Origin: Roseivivax halodurans JCM 10272
Lineage (GTDB): Bacteria; Pseudomonadota; Alphaproteobacteria; Rhodobacterales; Rhodobacteraceae
Direction of reading: 5' to 3'
DNA: 64,000 bases
Assembly (NCBI RefSeq): GCF_000521785.1
Contig: NZ_JALZ01000007.1
Span: 62,001-126,000, forward strand
A program made the position numbers and the translations under genes. The notes beneath the pieces are model-generated. The model was given only the letters and a program-made list of their open reading frames with translations, made no database searches and was not told where the DNA came from. The stretch's first letter is position 1, and every line of letters begins with the position of its first letter. Of the stretch, positions 17,069 to 25,368 are shown piece by piece.

Positions 17069-18061
17069 TCAGGAGGCAAGACGCACGAGTTCGGGTGACA
17101 CGTCGGTGTAGTCCGGACCGTGATCGACACGCACGCCGAGCGTTTCCATCTGTGCGATCCGGGCAAGGTCCCGCCGGTCCGCTCCCTTACCGGGTTCGCG
17201 CAGGATCACGCGGGCAATGCGGCCCGGATGTCGCTCGGTGGCCGCGAGATAGACCTTCGGGTCGTGCTGGCCGGTATCACCCACCAGCACCGCCGGCAGC
17301 GCGGGATTTGCAGCCAGAAGCGCATCGATCGCCGCGCCCTTGTGATCGCCGTGGGTGCCCGAGATGAACTGCGTCTTCGAGATGCCGAGATCGCGCAGAA
17401 ACATGGGCCCTTTCGGCAGGTCGTGCCGGTCGAAGATCCTGAGCAGGAAGTAATGCAGGTTCCACGGCGAGGACGACACGAAGTAGATCGGCGCGTCCAG
17501 AGCCTCAAAGCCCTTCATGAGCGCGACCGCATCGGGGAAGATCTCGCGCGTCAGCGCGTTGCCGGTCAGCGACGTCCAGAGGTTGCGCAGGAGCGAATAG
17601 GCACCTGTGTGCAGCACGGTGTCGTCGATGTCCGAGATCACCATGAAGGGCGCCGCGGAGGAGGCAACCAGCGCCTCGAGCGTCACGGGATCGCCGCCAT
17701 CGACCGAGACGTCCGCCGAGAACCAGCCTGGCCGGGCATCGCCGCGGGGGACGTGGAGGGTGAAGTACCCCTCGTCGTCGGTGACCGCTGAGTGGTCCCC
17801 GCAGCAGACCGTGCGCTCGGCCACCTCCCGTGTCAGGAAGAGCCCGGCCATCTGTCGCAGATTGACCCACCAGGAGGCCTGCGGCGACGGAGTCGTGCGG
17901 CGCAGGGAGGTCAGGACGCGCCCCCTCAAGAGGATCTCGTCCTCGGTCGCGTAACCGAGATAGGGATCGATCACCACGTTCGTCGGCGCCTGACGTAGAA
18001 ACACCCGGTCGAGGATCCTCTCGACCGGGTGGGCGATGCGGGCAAGCGTCGTCTTCAGCAT
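17069..18061 (-). CDS. APP1-type (DUF2183) phosphatase domain protein
   Basis: A 330-residue protein. An N-terminal region of about 130 residues has a lipid-modification-like beta segment (LLRGRVLTSLRRTTPSP). The APP1 catalytic domain follows with HAD-type DIDDTV at about residues 142-147, IYFVSSSPWNLHYFLLRIF, the GTHGDHKG block and VGDTGQHDPKVY. In yeast the domain is a phosphatidate phosphatase; bacterial members are poorly studied. Its ATG shares a base with the stop of the permease gene upstream (TGATG), so it is the last gene of the ABC transporter operon. Why a lipid-type phosphatase is coupled to an uptake system is unclear. Confidence 0.8.
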   Translation of the reverse strand: MLKTTLARIAHPVERILDRVFLRQAPTNVVIDPYLGYATEDEILLRGRVLTSLRRTTPSPQASWWVNLRQMAGLFLTREVAERTVCCGDHSAVTDDEGYFTLHVPRGDARPGWFSADVSVDGGDPVTLEALVASSAAPFMVISDIDDTVLHTGAYSLLRNLWTSLTGNALTREIFPDAVALMKGFEALDAPIYFVSSSPWNLHYFLLRIFDRHDLPKGPMFLRDLGISKTQFISGTHGDHKGAAIDALLAANPALPAVLVGDTGQHDPKVYLAATERHPGRIARVILREPGKGADRRDLARIAQMETLGVRVDHGPDYTDVSPELVRLAS

Positions 18062-19257
18062 CAGCCGGGGCTCATCCCTCTCATTCTCTCGTTGCGGCGG
18101 CGCAGGACCTCGACCGTCGAGAGTAGCGCGATGGAGATGCCGACAAGGATTGTCGCGACGGCAAGGATGGTCGGCGAGATCTGCTCTCGGAGGCCGGTGA
18201 ACATCTGCCACGGCAGCGTCTGCTGGTTGGCGGAGCCCACGAAGAGCACGATCACCACCTCGTCGAAGGAGGTGATGAAGGCGAAGAGCCCGCCCGAGAT
18301 CACGCCCGGAAGGATGAGCGGCATCTGGACGCGGAAAAACGTGGTGACCGGGTTGGCGCCCATGTTGGCTGCCGCCCGCGTGAGCGACCGGTCGAAGCCG
18401 ACGAGCGTTGCCGTTACCGTGATGATGACGAAGGGAATACCGAGCGCCGCGTGCGCGAGAATGACGCCGAGATAGGTGCCCTGCAGGCCGACGCGCGAGT
18501 AGAAGAAGTACATCCCCGCGGCCGAGATGATCAGCGGCACGATCATCGGCGAGATCAGGATCGCCATGATCACCTGCCGTCCGGGCACGTGCGGCTGGCT
18601 GAGGCCGATCGCCGCAAGCGTGCCGAAGGTCACCGCGAGCAGCGTCGCGATCGGGGCGATGATCAGCGAGTTCTTCAGCGCCTGCTGCCATTCGGAGGAC
18701 TGGAAGAAGTCGCGGTAATGCTTGAGCGAATAGCCCGCCGGATCGAAGGCCAGCATCTCGGGCGTGAAGGTGAAGAAGTTCTCGGCGTTGAAGCTGAGCG
18801 GCATCACCACGAGGATCGGCGTGATCAGGAAGACGAAGATCGCTCCGCAGATCATCCGGAAGGCATAATGCCAGAGCACCTGCCCGCCGGTGAGGTAGGG
18901 CGGCAGCTTCGCGCGGTACCGGCAGCGGCCGATCCAGTAGATGAACCAGCCGAGGAACCAGCCGAAAAGGGTGCCGACGACGAGGCCGGGCAGCCAGCCG
19001 ATCAGCAGCCCCGCCAGCGCGAAGAGCGCGAGCACACCCCACTTGAACGTCCTCTCCTGCGCGGTGCCCATATAGGCCATGGCCGCGTAGGCGAGCCCCG
19101 CGCAGATGAGCGCCCCGATCACGATGCCGGCGAGGCCGGAGCCCTGCGCGGTGCCGACGAAGAGACCGAAGAACGCTCCCGCCGCGCCGACGACGCCGCA
19201 GGTGAAGCCGTAGGGCATGGTGCGCGTTTCGGTGATGACCACGTCCGATGTCGTCAT
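18061..19257 (-). CDS. ABC transporter permease, PotC class, with membrane-embedded N-terminal extension
   Basis: A 398-residue permease of the spermidine/putrescine (PotC) class. The C-terminal 265 residues are a standard permease domain with about six helices and the EAA coupling loop AAANMGANPVTTFFRVQMPLILPG at about residues 303-326. Preceding it is an extension of about 125 residues rich in Gly and Ala with several hydrophobic segments (GAAGAFFGLFVGTAQG; IVIGALICAGLAYAAMAYMG; LFALAGLLIGWLPGLVVG; LFGWFLGWFIYWIG), so three or four extra helices are likely. PotC proteins are usually about 260-290 residues. It forms the translocation pore with the upstream PotB-class permease, and the APP1 protein gene follows with a one-base overlap. 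Confidence 0.85.
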   Translation of the reverse strand: MTTSDVVITETRTMPYGFTCGVVGAAGAFFGLFVGTAQGSGLAGIVIGALICAGLAYAAMAYMGTAQERTFKWGVLALFALAGLLIGWLPGLVVGTLFGWFLGWFIYWIGRCRYRAKLPPYLTGGQVLWHYAFRMICGAIFVFLITPILVVMPLSFNAENFFTFTPEMLAFDPAGYSLKHYRDFFQSSEWQQALKNSLIIAPIATLLAVTFGTLAAIGLSQPHVPGRQVIMAILISPMIVPLIISAAGMYFFYSRVGLQGTYLGVILAHAALGIPFVIITVTATLVGFDRSLTRAAANMGANPVTTFFRVQMPLILPGVISGGLFAFITSFDEVVIVLFVGSANQQTLPWQMFTGLREQISPTILAVATILVGISIALLSTVEVLRRRNERMRGMSPG

Positions 19258-19260
19258 GGC

Positions 19261-20970
19261 TCAGCCCCCCAGCTTGACGTTGTCGATGCCGACGATCCGG
19301 TCGTAGGCCCAGTAGAGGATCAGCACGACCGCCAGCAGGATGGTGCCGAGCGCCGCCGCGAGACCCCAGTTGAGCGAGGACGAGATGTGGTAGGCGATCC
19401 GGTTCGAGATGAACGTGCCGGTGGTGCCGCCGACGATCTCGGGCGTGATGTAGTAGCCGATGGCAAGGATGAAGACGAGGATCGACCCCGCCCCGATGCC
19501 CGGCACCGATTGCGGGAAGTAGACGCGCCGGAAGGCGGTCATGTTGGTTGCGCCGAGCGATCTGGCCGCGCGGACATAGGTTGGCGGGATCGTCGACATC
19601 ACCGAGTACATCGGCAGGATCATGAACGGCAGCAGAATATGCGTCATCGCGACGATCGTGCCGAACTGGTTGTTGATCATGACGAGCCGGCTGCCGTCCC
19701 CGACGAGGCCGAGCCAGACCAGCACGTCGTTGATCACGCCCTGCTGCTGCAGCATCACCTTCCAGGCCGACGTCCGCACCAGCAGCGAGGTCCAGAACGG
19801 CAGCAGCACGAGGATCATCAGAAGGTTTGCCGTCCGCGCCGGCAGGTTCGCCAGAAGGTAGGCGATGGGATAGCCAAGCAGGATGCAGCTGAAGGTGATC
19901 ATGAGCGACATGAACATCGTGCGCTTGAAGAGAAGCCCGTAGATCCGCTCGTCCTCGTTGCGAAGCGCCGCGCCTTCGGGCGTCTTCTGCATGTCGACCG
20001 CGCTCAGGAAGTAGCCGGAGGTGTAGTCGGGCGAGAAGGCCTGGATCGTGCCCCAGAGCTCCGGATCGGCCCAATCGTCGTCGACCGACAGGAAGAACTC
20101 CTTGGTCGTCTGCGTCTCGAAGTCCGGGACGGCGGCGGCGGCCTCCTGCAGAAGCTCGGCATGCGGTCCCGAATAGGCCGAGACGTCGTTGTTCATGAGG
20201 TCGGTGTAAAGCGCGGTATAGACCCGGCTCCACGGCTCCTCGTCGAGCGGGCTCTCCCTGTCCTCGGTCCGGATGAACTCAACGAAGTTGAGGAAGCTGC
20301 GCGTGGTCTCGGGCAGGAGCGCCGCGACGCCTTCGCGGAGTTGGAACCTCGGCAGACGATCGCCCGAGTCCTCGGACCAGGCGCGCTGCGCCTCGAGCCA
20401 TTCGTCCGACCCCATGAGCTCGGCCCAGACGACCTCGTCCTCCCACTGATCGTTCAACTCCTCGAACTGGTCGAGGTACGCCTCGCCCCGATCCTCCACG
20501 TCGCGCCCCGCCTGCCGGAAGAGCGACGACACGCCCGTTAGCTCGTAGTTGAGGCGGGTGCCGAGGCGGGTGTGGTTCTTGTATTCGGCCGCAAGGAAGA
20601 GGTCGTTGTAGAGCGCATCGTAGACCGGCTCGCCGGGGGCCTCGCCGCTCTCGTAATCCCAGTCCTCGAGCGCCTCGACCGTTTCGGGAAGCGTTTCGGA
20701 GACGATCTGGTTTTCGACCGAGCGGAACAGCATGTCCGCGATCGGGGCGATGAAGGTCAGCAGTACGAAGATCAGGAGCGGCGCGATCAGCATCAGCGCA
20801 CGGATCTTCTGGACCCGGAGCGATTTCGCCAGCTGGCGTTTCAGCGGCGTTCCGTCCGCGGCGAGCATCCGGCCCGAGGCGTCGCGATTGTCGAGCGCCT
20901 TGGCCTGCGCCAGAGGATCGTCCGGCGTCGGCGCCTCGACCTTGTTGGGATCGGCGGTGGCGTCACTCAT
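19261..20970 (-). CDS. ABC transporter permease, PotB class, with large insertion after first helix
   Basis: A 569-residue permease, about twice the normal PotB size. A hydrophilic N-terminus (1-50) leads to helix 1 (about 58-78, ALMLIAPLLIFVLLTFIAPI). An acidic, Trp/Asp/Glu-rich region of roughly 260 residues (about 80-340) has no membrane segment. Five or more helices follow from about 345 (MFMSLMITFSCILLGYPIAYLL), with the EAA loop AARSLGATNMTAFRRVYFPQSVPG at about 467-490. By topology the insertion should face the periplasm, comparable in position and idea to the P2 loop of MalF but larger. It pairs with the PotC-class permease three bases downstream. The substrate is inferred, not shown. 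Confidence 0.85.
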   Translation of the reverse strand: MSDATADPNKVEAPTPDDPLAQAKALDNRDASGRMLAADGTPLKRQLAKSLRVQKIRALMLIAPLLIFVLLTFIAPIADMLFRSVENQIVSETLPETVEALEDWDYESGEAPGEPVYDALYNDLFLAAEYKNHTRLGTRLNYELTGVSSLFRQAGRDVEDRGEAYLDQFEELNDQWEDEVVWAELMGSDEWLEAQRAWSEDSGDRLPRFQLREGVAALLPETTRSFLNFVEFIRTEDRESPLDEEPWSRVYTALYTDLMNNDVSAYSGPHAELLQEAAAAVPDFETQTTKEFFLSVDDDWADPELWGTIQAFSPDYTSGYFLSAVDMQKTPEGAALRNEDERIYGLLFKRTMFMSLMITFSCILLGYPIAYLLANLPARTANLLMILVLLPFWTSLLVRTSAWKVMLQQQGVINDVLVWLGLVGDGSRLVMINNQFGTIVAMTHILLPFMILPMYSVMSTIPPTYVRAARSLGATNMTAFRRVYFPQSVPGIGAGSILVFILAIGYYITPEIVGGTTGTFISNRIAYHISSSLNWGLAAALGTILLAVVLILYWAYDRIVGIDNVKLGG

Positions 20971-20973
20971 CTC

Positions 20974-21261
20974 TCAGGTCCCCTCGACCACCAGGATCAC
21001 GGCATCCGCCGTGCGCCGCCGGATCTCGGCGACCTCCTGATATGCCTTGTCATTGTAGGCGGCGAGCGCCGCATCGTAGCTCGGGAACTCGACCACCACG
21101 TGGCGGTCGTGGCTCTCGCCCTCGACCACCTGCCCGCGGCCGCCACGCACGACGAAGCGACCGCCCAGCCCCTCGAGGATCGGCGTGTCCTTCTCTACGT
21201 ACTCGCGGTACCCGTCCGGATCGCGGACGGAAATGTGGGCGATGATGTAGCCCTTCGGCAT
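20974..21261 (-). CDS. DUF1330 domain protein
   Basis: A 95-residue protein that is entirely a DUF1330 ferredoxin-like dimeric alpha/beta-barrel domain: MPKGYIIAHISVRDPDGYREY at the N-terminus (quoted in part: KGYIIAHI, DPDGYREY), then GGRFVVRGG and VVVEFPSYDAALAAYND. Function is unknown for the family; related folds act on small carboxylic or amine compounds. It sits between the binding-protein gene and the permeases, three bases before the PotB-class start, so it belongs to the transport operon and may process or bind the imported solute. Confidence 0.85.
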   Translation of the reverse strand: MPKGYIIAHISVRDPDGYREYVEKDTPILEGLGGRFVVRGGRGQVVEGESHDRHVVVEFPSYDAALAAYNDKAYQEVAEIRRRTADAVILVVEGT

Positions 21262-21316
21262 GGGCCCGTTCCCTGTCGGTCCTGCGCGCGCCGTTTGCCC
21301 GGCGCGTCGTCTGGTT

Positions 21317-21352
21317 GAAGGCGGGGCGGGCGGTGCGCCGCCCTGCCCCTTC
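21317..21352 (-). terminator. GC-rich stem-loop downstream of the binding-protein gene
   Basis: An imperfect stem of about 15 bp (21317-21331 against 21337-21352, one bulge and one G-T pair) begins 37 bases after the solute-binding-protein stop. There is no U tract, so it may act as a partial terminator or mRNA-stabilising stem favouring binding-protein output. Confidence 0.45.
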
Positions 21353-21389
21353 GGTTTGTTCGGGCGAGCTTCCGGGCCCGCCCGTCAGA

Positions 21390-22502
21390 TCACTGCGCCA
21401 GCCAGGACTGGAACTTCGCGTCGATGTCGTCGCGGTAGTCGGCCCACCATTCGTAGTTCTGCACGAAGGAGTTGGCGCTGTTCTCGGGGTTCGTCGGCAT
21501 GTGCGGGGCCATCTCGATCCCGAGCTCGGCATGGGTCGAGACGAGCGGTGCCGAGCTCTGCCGCGCCGGGCCGTAGGAGATGTACTTCGCCTGGTCCGCG
21601 AGGCGCTGCGTGTCCGTCGCGAAGTAGAGGAAGTCGAGCACGCGGTTCAGACGGTCCTCGGGCAGCCCCTCGGGGATCACCCAGCCGTCGATGTCGTAGA
21701 CCTGCGCGTCCCACAGCATCTCGAGCGGCTGGTCCTGCTCGGCGATCGCCGAGAAGAAGCGGCCGTTATAGGACGAGCCGATCACCGCCTCGCCGTCCGC
21801 GAGCGCCTGGATGCTCTCGGCGGCGGAGGTCCACCAGATCGTCTGGTCGCGGATCGTGTCGAGCTTGGCGAGCGCCTGGTCCTGGCCTTCCTCGGTCTCG
21901 AGAGTATCGTAGACCTCCTCGAACGGAACGCCGTCGCAGATGAGGGCCCATTCCATGTTGTTGATCGGCCGGCGCTCGAGCGTCCGGGTGCCGGGGAATT
22001 TCTCGGTGTCGAAGAGCGCGCAGATATCCGACGGCGTCTCGCCGTTCCACTCCTCGACATCGGTGCGGTAGGCGTTAGTGATCGAATAGGCGATCTGCGG
22101 GATGAAGCAGTCCGACACGATCATGTCGCCGAAATCGTCCGATGCCTCGGTGCCGTCGGGGGCCGGGGCGAGGATCTCGTCGTGGTCGACCTCCATGGCG
22201 AGGCCCTCGTCGCAGAGACGCATGGCGTCTGCCGCGGTGACGTCGACGAGGTCCCAGGTGATATTGTTGGCCTCGGCCATCGCGCGCAGCTTGGCGACCG
22301 CCTCGGGCGAGCTCTCGTCCCAGGTGATCGAGACCTCGGGGTGCATCTCGACATACGGATCGGTATAGGCGCTGACCTGGCTCGCCTGGTAGGCGCCACC
22401 CCAGCTCACCAGCGTCATGCTGTCGACCATGTCCTGCGCCGCCACGGCGCCGCCGGCAACGGTCAGCGCGGTGGTGGCCAGAAGCGTTTTCGTCATTTTC
22501 AT
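21390..22502 (-). CDS. Extracellular solute-binding protein (PotD/PotF-like)
   Basis: A 370-residue periplasmic binding protein of the spermidine/putrescine group. The signal peptide is about residues 1-21 (KTLLATTALTVAGGAVA, cut at AVA-AQ). The mature protein begins with LVSWGGAYQASQ, and has DLVDVTAADAMRLCDEGL near residue 90 and RPINNMEWAL near residue 180. GGAGACAAAG precedes the ATG at 22500-22502. Together with the ATPase and permeases it forms a complete importer. PotD-like proteins bind many cationic or zwitterionic amines; the divergent hydrolase genes suggest an ectoine-like or N-acetylated diamine solute, which is inference. Confidence 0.88.
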   Translation of the reverse strand: MKMTKTLLATTALTVAGGAVAAQDMVDSMTLVSWGGAYQASQVSAYTDPYVEMHPEVSITWDESSPEAVAKLRAMAEANNITWDLVDVTAADAMRLCDEGLAMEVDHDEILAPAPDGTEASDDFGDMIVSDCFIPQIAYSITNAYRTDVEEWNGETPSDICALFDTEKFPGTRTLERRPINNMEWALICDGVPFEEVYDTLETEEGQDQALAKLDTIRDQTIWWTSAAESIQALADGEAVIGSSYNGRFFSAIAEQDQPLEMLWDAQVYDIDGWVIPEGLPEDRLNRVLDFLYFATDTQRLADQAKYISYGPARQSSAPLVSTHAELGIEMAPHMPTNPENSANSFVQNYEWWADYRDDIDAKFQSWLAQ

Positions 22503-22582
22503 CTTTGTCTCCCTGTCAGTTTCCCGTTGTCGTGTCGGGCCCGGACCACGGGTCGGATCGTCGGACCCCGACTTCGCCAAAT

Positions 22583-22610
22583 ATGCGCGGCGCGAAAAGG
22601 CGCCGCGCAT
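22583..22610 (-). terminator. Stem-loop between ATPase and binding-protein genes
   Basis: An 11-bp perfect stem (22583-22593 with 22600-22610) and 6-base loop, read on the minus strand into ATATTTGG. It lies 18 bases after the ATPase stop and 80 bases before the binding-protein start, so it could attenuate or process the operon transcript. Confidence 0.6.
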
Positions 22611-22628
22611 GGTCGATCTCTGCGCGGC

Positions 22629-23729
22629 TCAGGAGGCGTCGAGCGCGCGGCAATCTTCGGGCAGCCAGCCGATCGTGATCCGCTCTCCCGGAGAGAAGCG
22701 ATGCTGGTCGGCGCGGTTGCGCGTCTTCACGATGAAGTCGTCGTTCCCCGCCACCGACAGCCGCGTGCGGAAGACGTCCCCCATGTAGATGAATTCCTTC
22801 ACCTCGGCCTTGAGCGTGTGCGCCTCGGGCCCGAGATCGGGATTGAACTCCACCCGCTCGGGGCGGATCGACACCCGCGTCCGGTCGCCCTTGTTCTTCA
22901 CGTTGACCGGGTTGGCGTCGATGATGTCACCGGTATCGAGCCGAACGGTGCAGCGGTTGCCGCCGATCTCCTCGATGCGGCCCTCGAGCGTGTTGTTCTC
23001 GCCGATGAACTGCGCCACGAAGCTGTTCTTCGGCGCCTCGTAGAGCTCGTCCGGCGGAGCCAGCTGCTGGATGCGGCCGTCATCGAAGACCGCGACCCGG
23101 TCCGACATGGTCAGCGCTTCGGTCTGGTCGTGGGTCACGTAGACCACAGTGATCCCGAGGTCGTCCGCGATGCGCTTGATCTCGAACTGCATGTGCTCGC
23201 GGAGCTGCTTGTCGAGCGCGCCGAGCGGCTCATCCATGAGCACCAGCTCGGCCTCGAAGACGAGCGCGCGGGCGAGCGCGATCCGCTGCTGCTGGCCGCC
23301 CGAAAGCTGCGCGGGACGTCGCCCCCCGAACCGCCCCATCTGGACCATCTCGAGCGCGCGTTTGACCTTCTTCTCGCGCTCGGCCTTGCCCATGCCCCGC
23401 ACCTCGAGGGGGAACGAGAGGTTCTCGGCGACCGTCATGTGCGGAAAGAGCGCGTAGTTCTGGAAGACCATGCCGATCCCGCGCTTGTGCGGCGGGATGT
23501 TGTTGATCGATTGCCCGCCGAGCCTGATCTCACCGTGAGTTGCGGTCTCGAAGCCCGCGAGCATCATCAGGCAGGTGGTTTTGCCCGACCCGGACGGCCC
23601 GAGCATCGTCAGGAACTCGCCCTTGGGCATGGCGAGGTTGAGGTCCTTCACGACCAGCGTCTCGCCATCATAACTCTTTTGCACGCGTTCGAATGCGACG
23701 AACGCGTCGTTCTCAGCCGTTTGCGCCAA
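22629..23729 (-). CDS. ABC transporter ATP-binding protein (PotA class)
   Basis: A 366-residue importer ATPase. Walker A GPSGSGKTT is at about residues 44-52, the Q-loop in VFQNYALFPHMTV, the signature LSGGQQQR at about 142-149, and Walker B LVLMDEPLGALD at about 160-171 with the His switch in VTHDQTEA. A C-terminal TOBE/OB regulatory domain (about 250-366) follows. The start codon is TTG (23727-23729) with GGGGAG eight bases upstream; the next in-frame ATG is at residue 34, inside the domain. It is the first gene of the minus-strand transport operon and is divergent from the DoeA-like gene. Confidence 0.9.
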   Translation of the reverse strand: MAQTAENDAFVAFERVQKSYDGETLVVKDLNLAMPKGEFLTMLGPSGSGKTTCLMMLAGFETATHGEIRLGGQSINNIPPHKRGIGMVFQNYALFPHMTVAENLSFPLEVRGMGKAEREKKVKRALEMVQMGRFGGRRPAQLSGGQQQRIALARALVFEAELVLMDEPLGALDKQLREHMQFEIKRIADDLGITVVYVTHDQTEALTMSDRVAVFDDGRIQQLAPPDELYEAPKNSFVAQFIGENNTLEGRIEEIGGNRCTVRLDTGDIIDANPVNVKNKGDRTRVSIRPERVEFNPDLGPEAHTLKAEVKEFIYMGDVFRTRLSVAGNDDFIVKTRNRADQHRFSPGERITIGWLPEDCRALDAS

Positions 23730-24169
23730 AGGCCTGGCTCCCCGTTATGTCTGGCGGAGTTTTCTCCGCTCTTGCTGATGACCGACTAAAGCGCGTGCCC
23801 AAACAGGATGCAACTGTCCAAGTGATAATCGCGATCACGGCGCGCCGATACGGGATAACTGGCCAGAAATGCGGCAGGATCACAGGCGAAACTGCCATCG
23901 AAAATGCCGATATCAGTCGAATCGGTACGTCGCCCGGCATCATCGAGGCGCCGCAGCGAGGTCCCATCCGCTCGACGGGACCTTGCGTCAATCGGCCACT
24001 CCACGTCAGGATGTACACATCTTGCGAACACACTCGGCCATGGAACCGATTTATCGCTTAAAAATTGGTCATATGACGGGGATAGACCCCTAATGTCGTT
24101 TTCCGTCGCGCCCTGATGTACACAAATGGGCAGGACGGAGGAGTGACCCCCCGCCAGGAAAGGTGCGAC
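23730..24169. promoter_or_regulatory. 440-base divergent control region between the transport operon and the hydrolase operon
   Basis: No gene is visible in this stretch, which is less GC-rich than its surroundings. It contains two direct repeats ATGTACACA (24011-24019 and 24116-24124), each with a TGTACA palindrome, and a 10-base palindrome GTCATATGAC at 24068-24077. These are candidate operators for the GntR-family regulator encoded at 26520, which would allow coordinated control of both divergent operons. Confidence 0.5.
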
Positions 24170-25366
24170 ATGCTCTACCATCGCTTCGCCAAGGACCTGC
24201 CATTCTCGGAAGCGGAATATACCCGCCGGCTCGAGAAGACGCGAACCGCGATGGAACGATCCGGCCTCGAAGTGTTGTTCGTGACCGACCCGTCGAACAT
24301 GGCGTGGCTGACGGGGTATGACGGCTGGTCCTTCTACGTGCACCAGGGCGTGATCGTCCTGCCCGACGCCGACCCGATCTGGTGGGGCCGCAACCAGGAC
24401 GCCAACGGCGCCGTCCGGACCGTCTGGATGGGCGATGACCGCGCCATCGGATATGCCGACAATTACGTCCAGTCGACCGAGCGTCACCCGATGGAGGACC
24501 TCGCCCAACGTCTCATCGGCATGGGCCTCGAACGCGCGCGCATCGGTGTCGAGCTCGACAATTACTATTATTCGGCCAAGGCGCATGCGGTCCTGTCCCA
24601 GGAGCTTCCCGACGCGACCCTGCTCGACGCGACCGCTCTGGTGAACTGGCAGCGCGCCATCAAGTCCGAGGAGGAACTCGTCTTCATGCGCCGCGCCGCC
24701 CGGATCTCGGAGCGGATTGTCGACGGCCTCGTGGAGCGGGTCGAGCCGGGTGTGCCGAAGAACGAGGTGGTGGCCGACGTCTATCGGGATGCGCTCACCA
24801 ACCTTGACGGCCACTGGGGCGACTATCCCGCCATCGTGCCGCTGCTCCCGTCGGGCTCGGACGCCGCGGCGCCCCACCTCACCTGGGACGGCGAGCCCTT
24901 CAAGGAAGGCGAGGCGACGTTCTTCGAGATTTCGGGCTGCTACCGGCGTTACCACGCGCCGTTCTGCCGGACGATCTTCCTCGGCCCCCCGTCCGACCTC
25001 TTCCGCCGCGCCGAGGCCGCGCTCGTCGAGGGCCTCGAAGCCGGTCTCGAAGCCGCCCGCGCTGGCAACCGGGCCTGCGACATCGCTAACGCCCTCGCGG
25101 CGCCGCTCGAATCGGCAGGCATCGAACGCGGCGCGCGGTGCGGCTACCCGATCGGCCTGTCCTACCCGCCTGACTGGGGCGAGCGAACGATCTCTTTGCG
25201 CTCCGAGGACGAGACCGTGCTCGAGCCCGGCATGACGTTCCACTTCATGCCCGGCCTCTGGATGGCCGACTGGGGTCTAGAGATCACCGAGTCGATCCTG
25301 ATCAAGGACGACGGCCCGGCCGAGACCTTCTGCAACCGTCCCCGCAAGATGTACGTGAAGGAGTAA
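24170..25366 (+). CDS. doeA: Ectoine hydrolase DoeA/EutD-like M24 (creatinase-family) protein
   Basis: A 398-residue pita-bread-fold hydrolase. The N-terminal creatinase domain carries LFVTDPSNMAWLTGYDGWSF (residues about 38-57) and YVHQG. The C-terminal M24 domain (about 155-390) has PLLPSGSDAAAPHLTW with the catalytic His, and GYPIGLSYPPDWGE. These blocks match ectoine hydrolase, which opens ectoine to N-acetyl-2,4-diaminobutyrate. The usual M24 metal ligand positions are altered (FEISG and HAPFCRT where metalloenzymes have Asp), as in metal-independent creatinase. The start is ATG 24170 with AGGAAAGG upstream. An M20 deacetylase gene follows two bases later. The assignment is from recall; a close paralogue acting on a related cyclic amidine is possible. 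Confidence 0.75.
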   Translation: MLYHRFAKDLPFSEAEYTRRLEKTRTAMERSGLEVLFVTDPSNMAWLTGYDGWSFYVHQGVIVLPDADPIWWGRNQDANGAVRTVWMGDDRAIGYADNYVQSTERHPMEDLAQRLIGMGLERARIGVELDNYYYSAKAHAVLSQELPDATLLDATALVNWQRAIKSEEELVFMRRAARISERIVDGLVERVEPGVPKNEVVADVYRDALTNLDGHWGDYPAIVPLLPSGSDAAAPHLTWDGEPFKEGEATFFEISGCYRRYHAPFCRTIFLGPPSDLFRRAEAALVEGLEAGLEAARAGNRACDIANALAAPLESAGIERGARCGYPIGLSYPPDWGERTISLRSEDETVLEPGMTFHFMPGLWMADWGLEITESILIKDDGPAETFCNRPRKMYVKE

Positions 25367-25368
25367 GG

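Noticed and set aside
18061-20233. Continuous minus-strand open frame spanning the two permease genes in another phase (extension of the APP1 frame)
   Set aside because: It is an out-of-frame reading of both permeases; only the segment 17069-18061 shows protein-like content. A fusion of the APP1 domain to 700 upstream residues is not supported.
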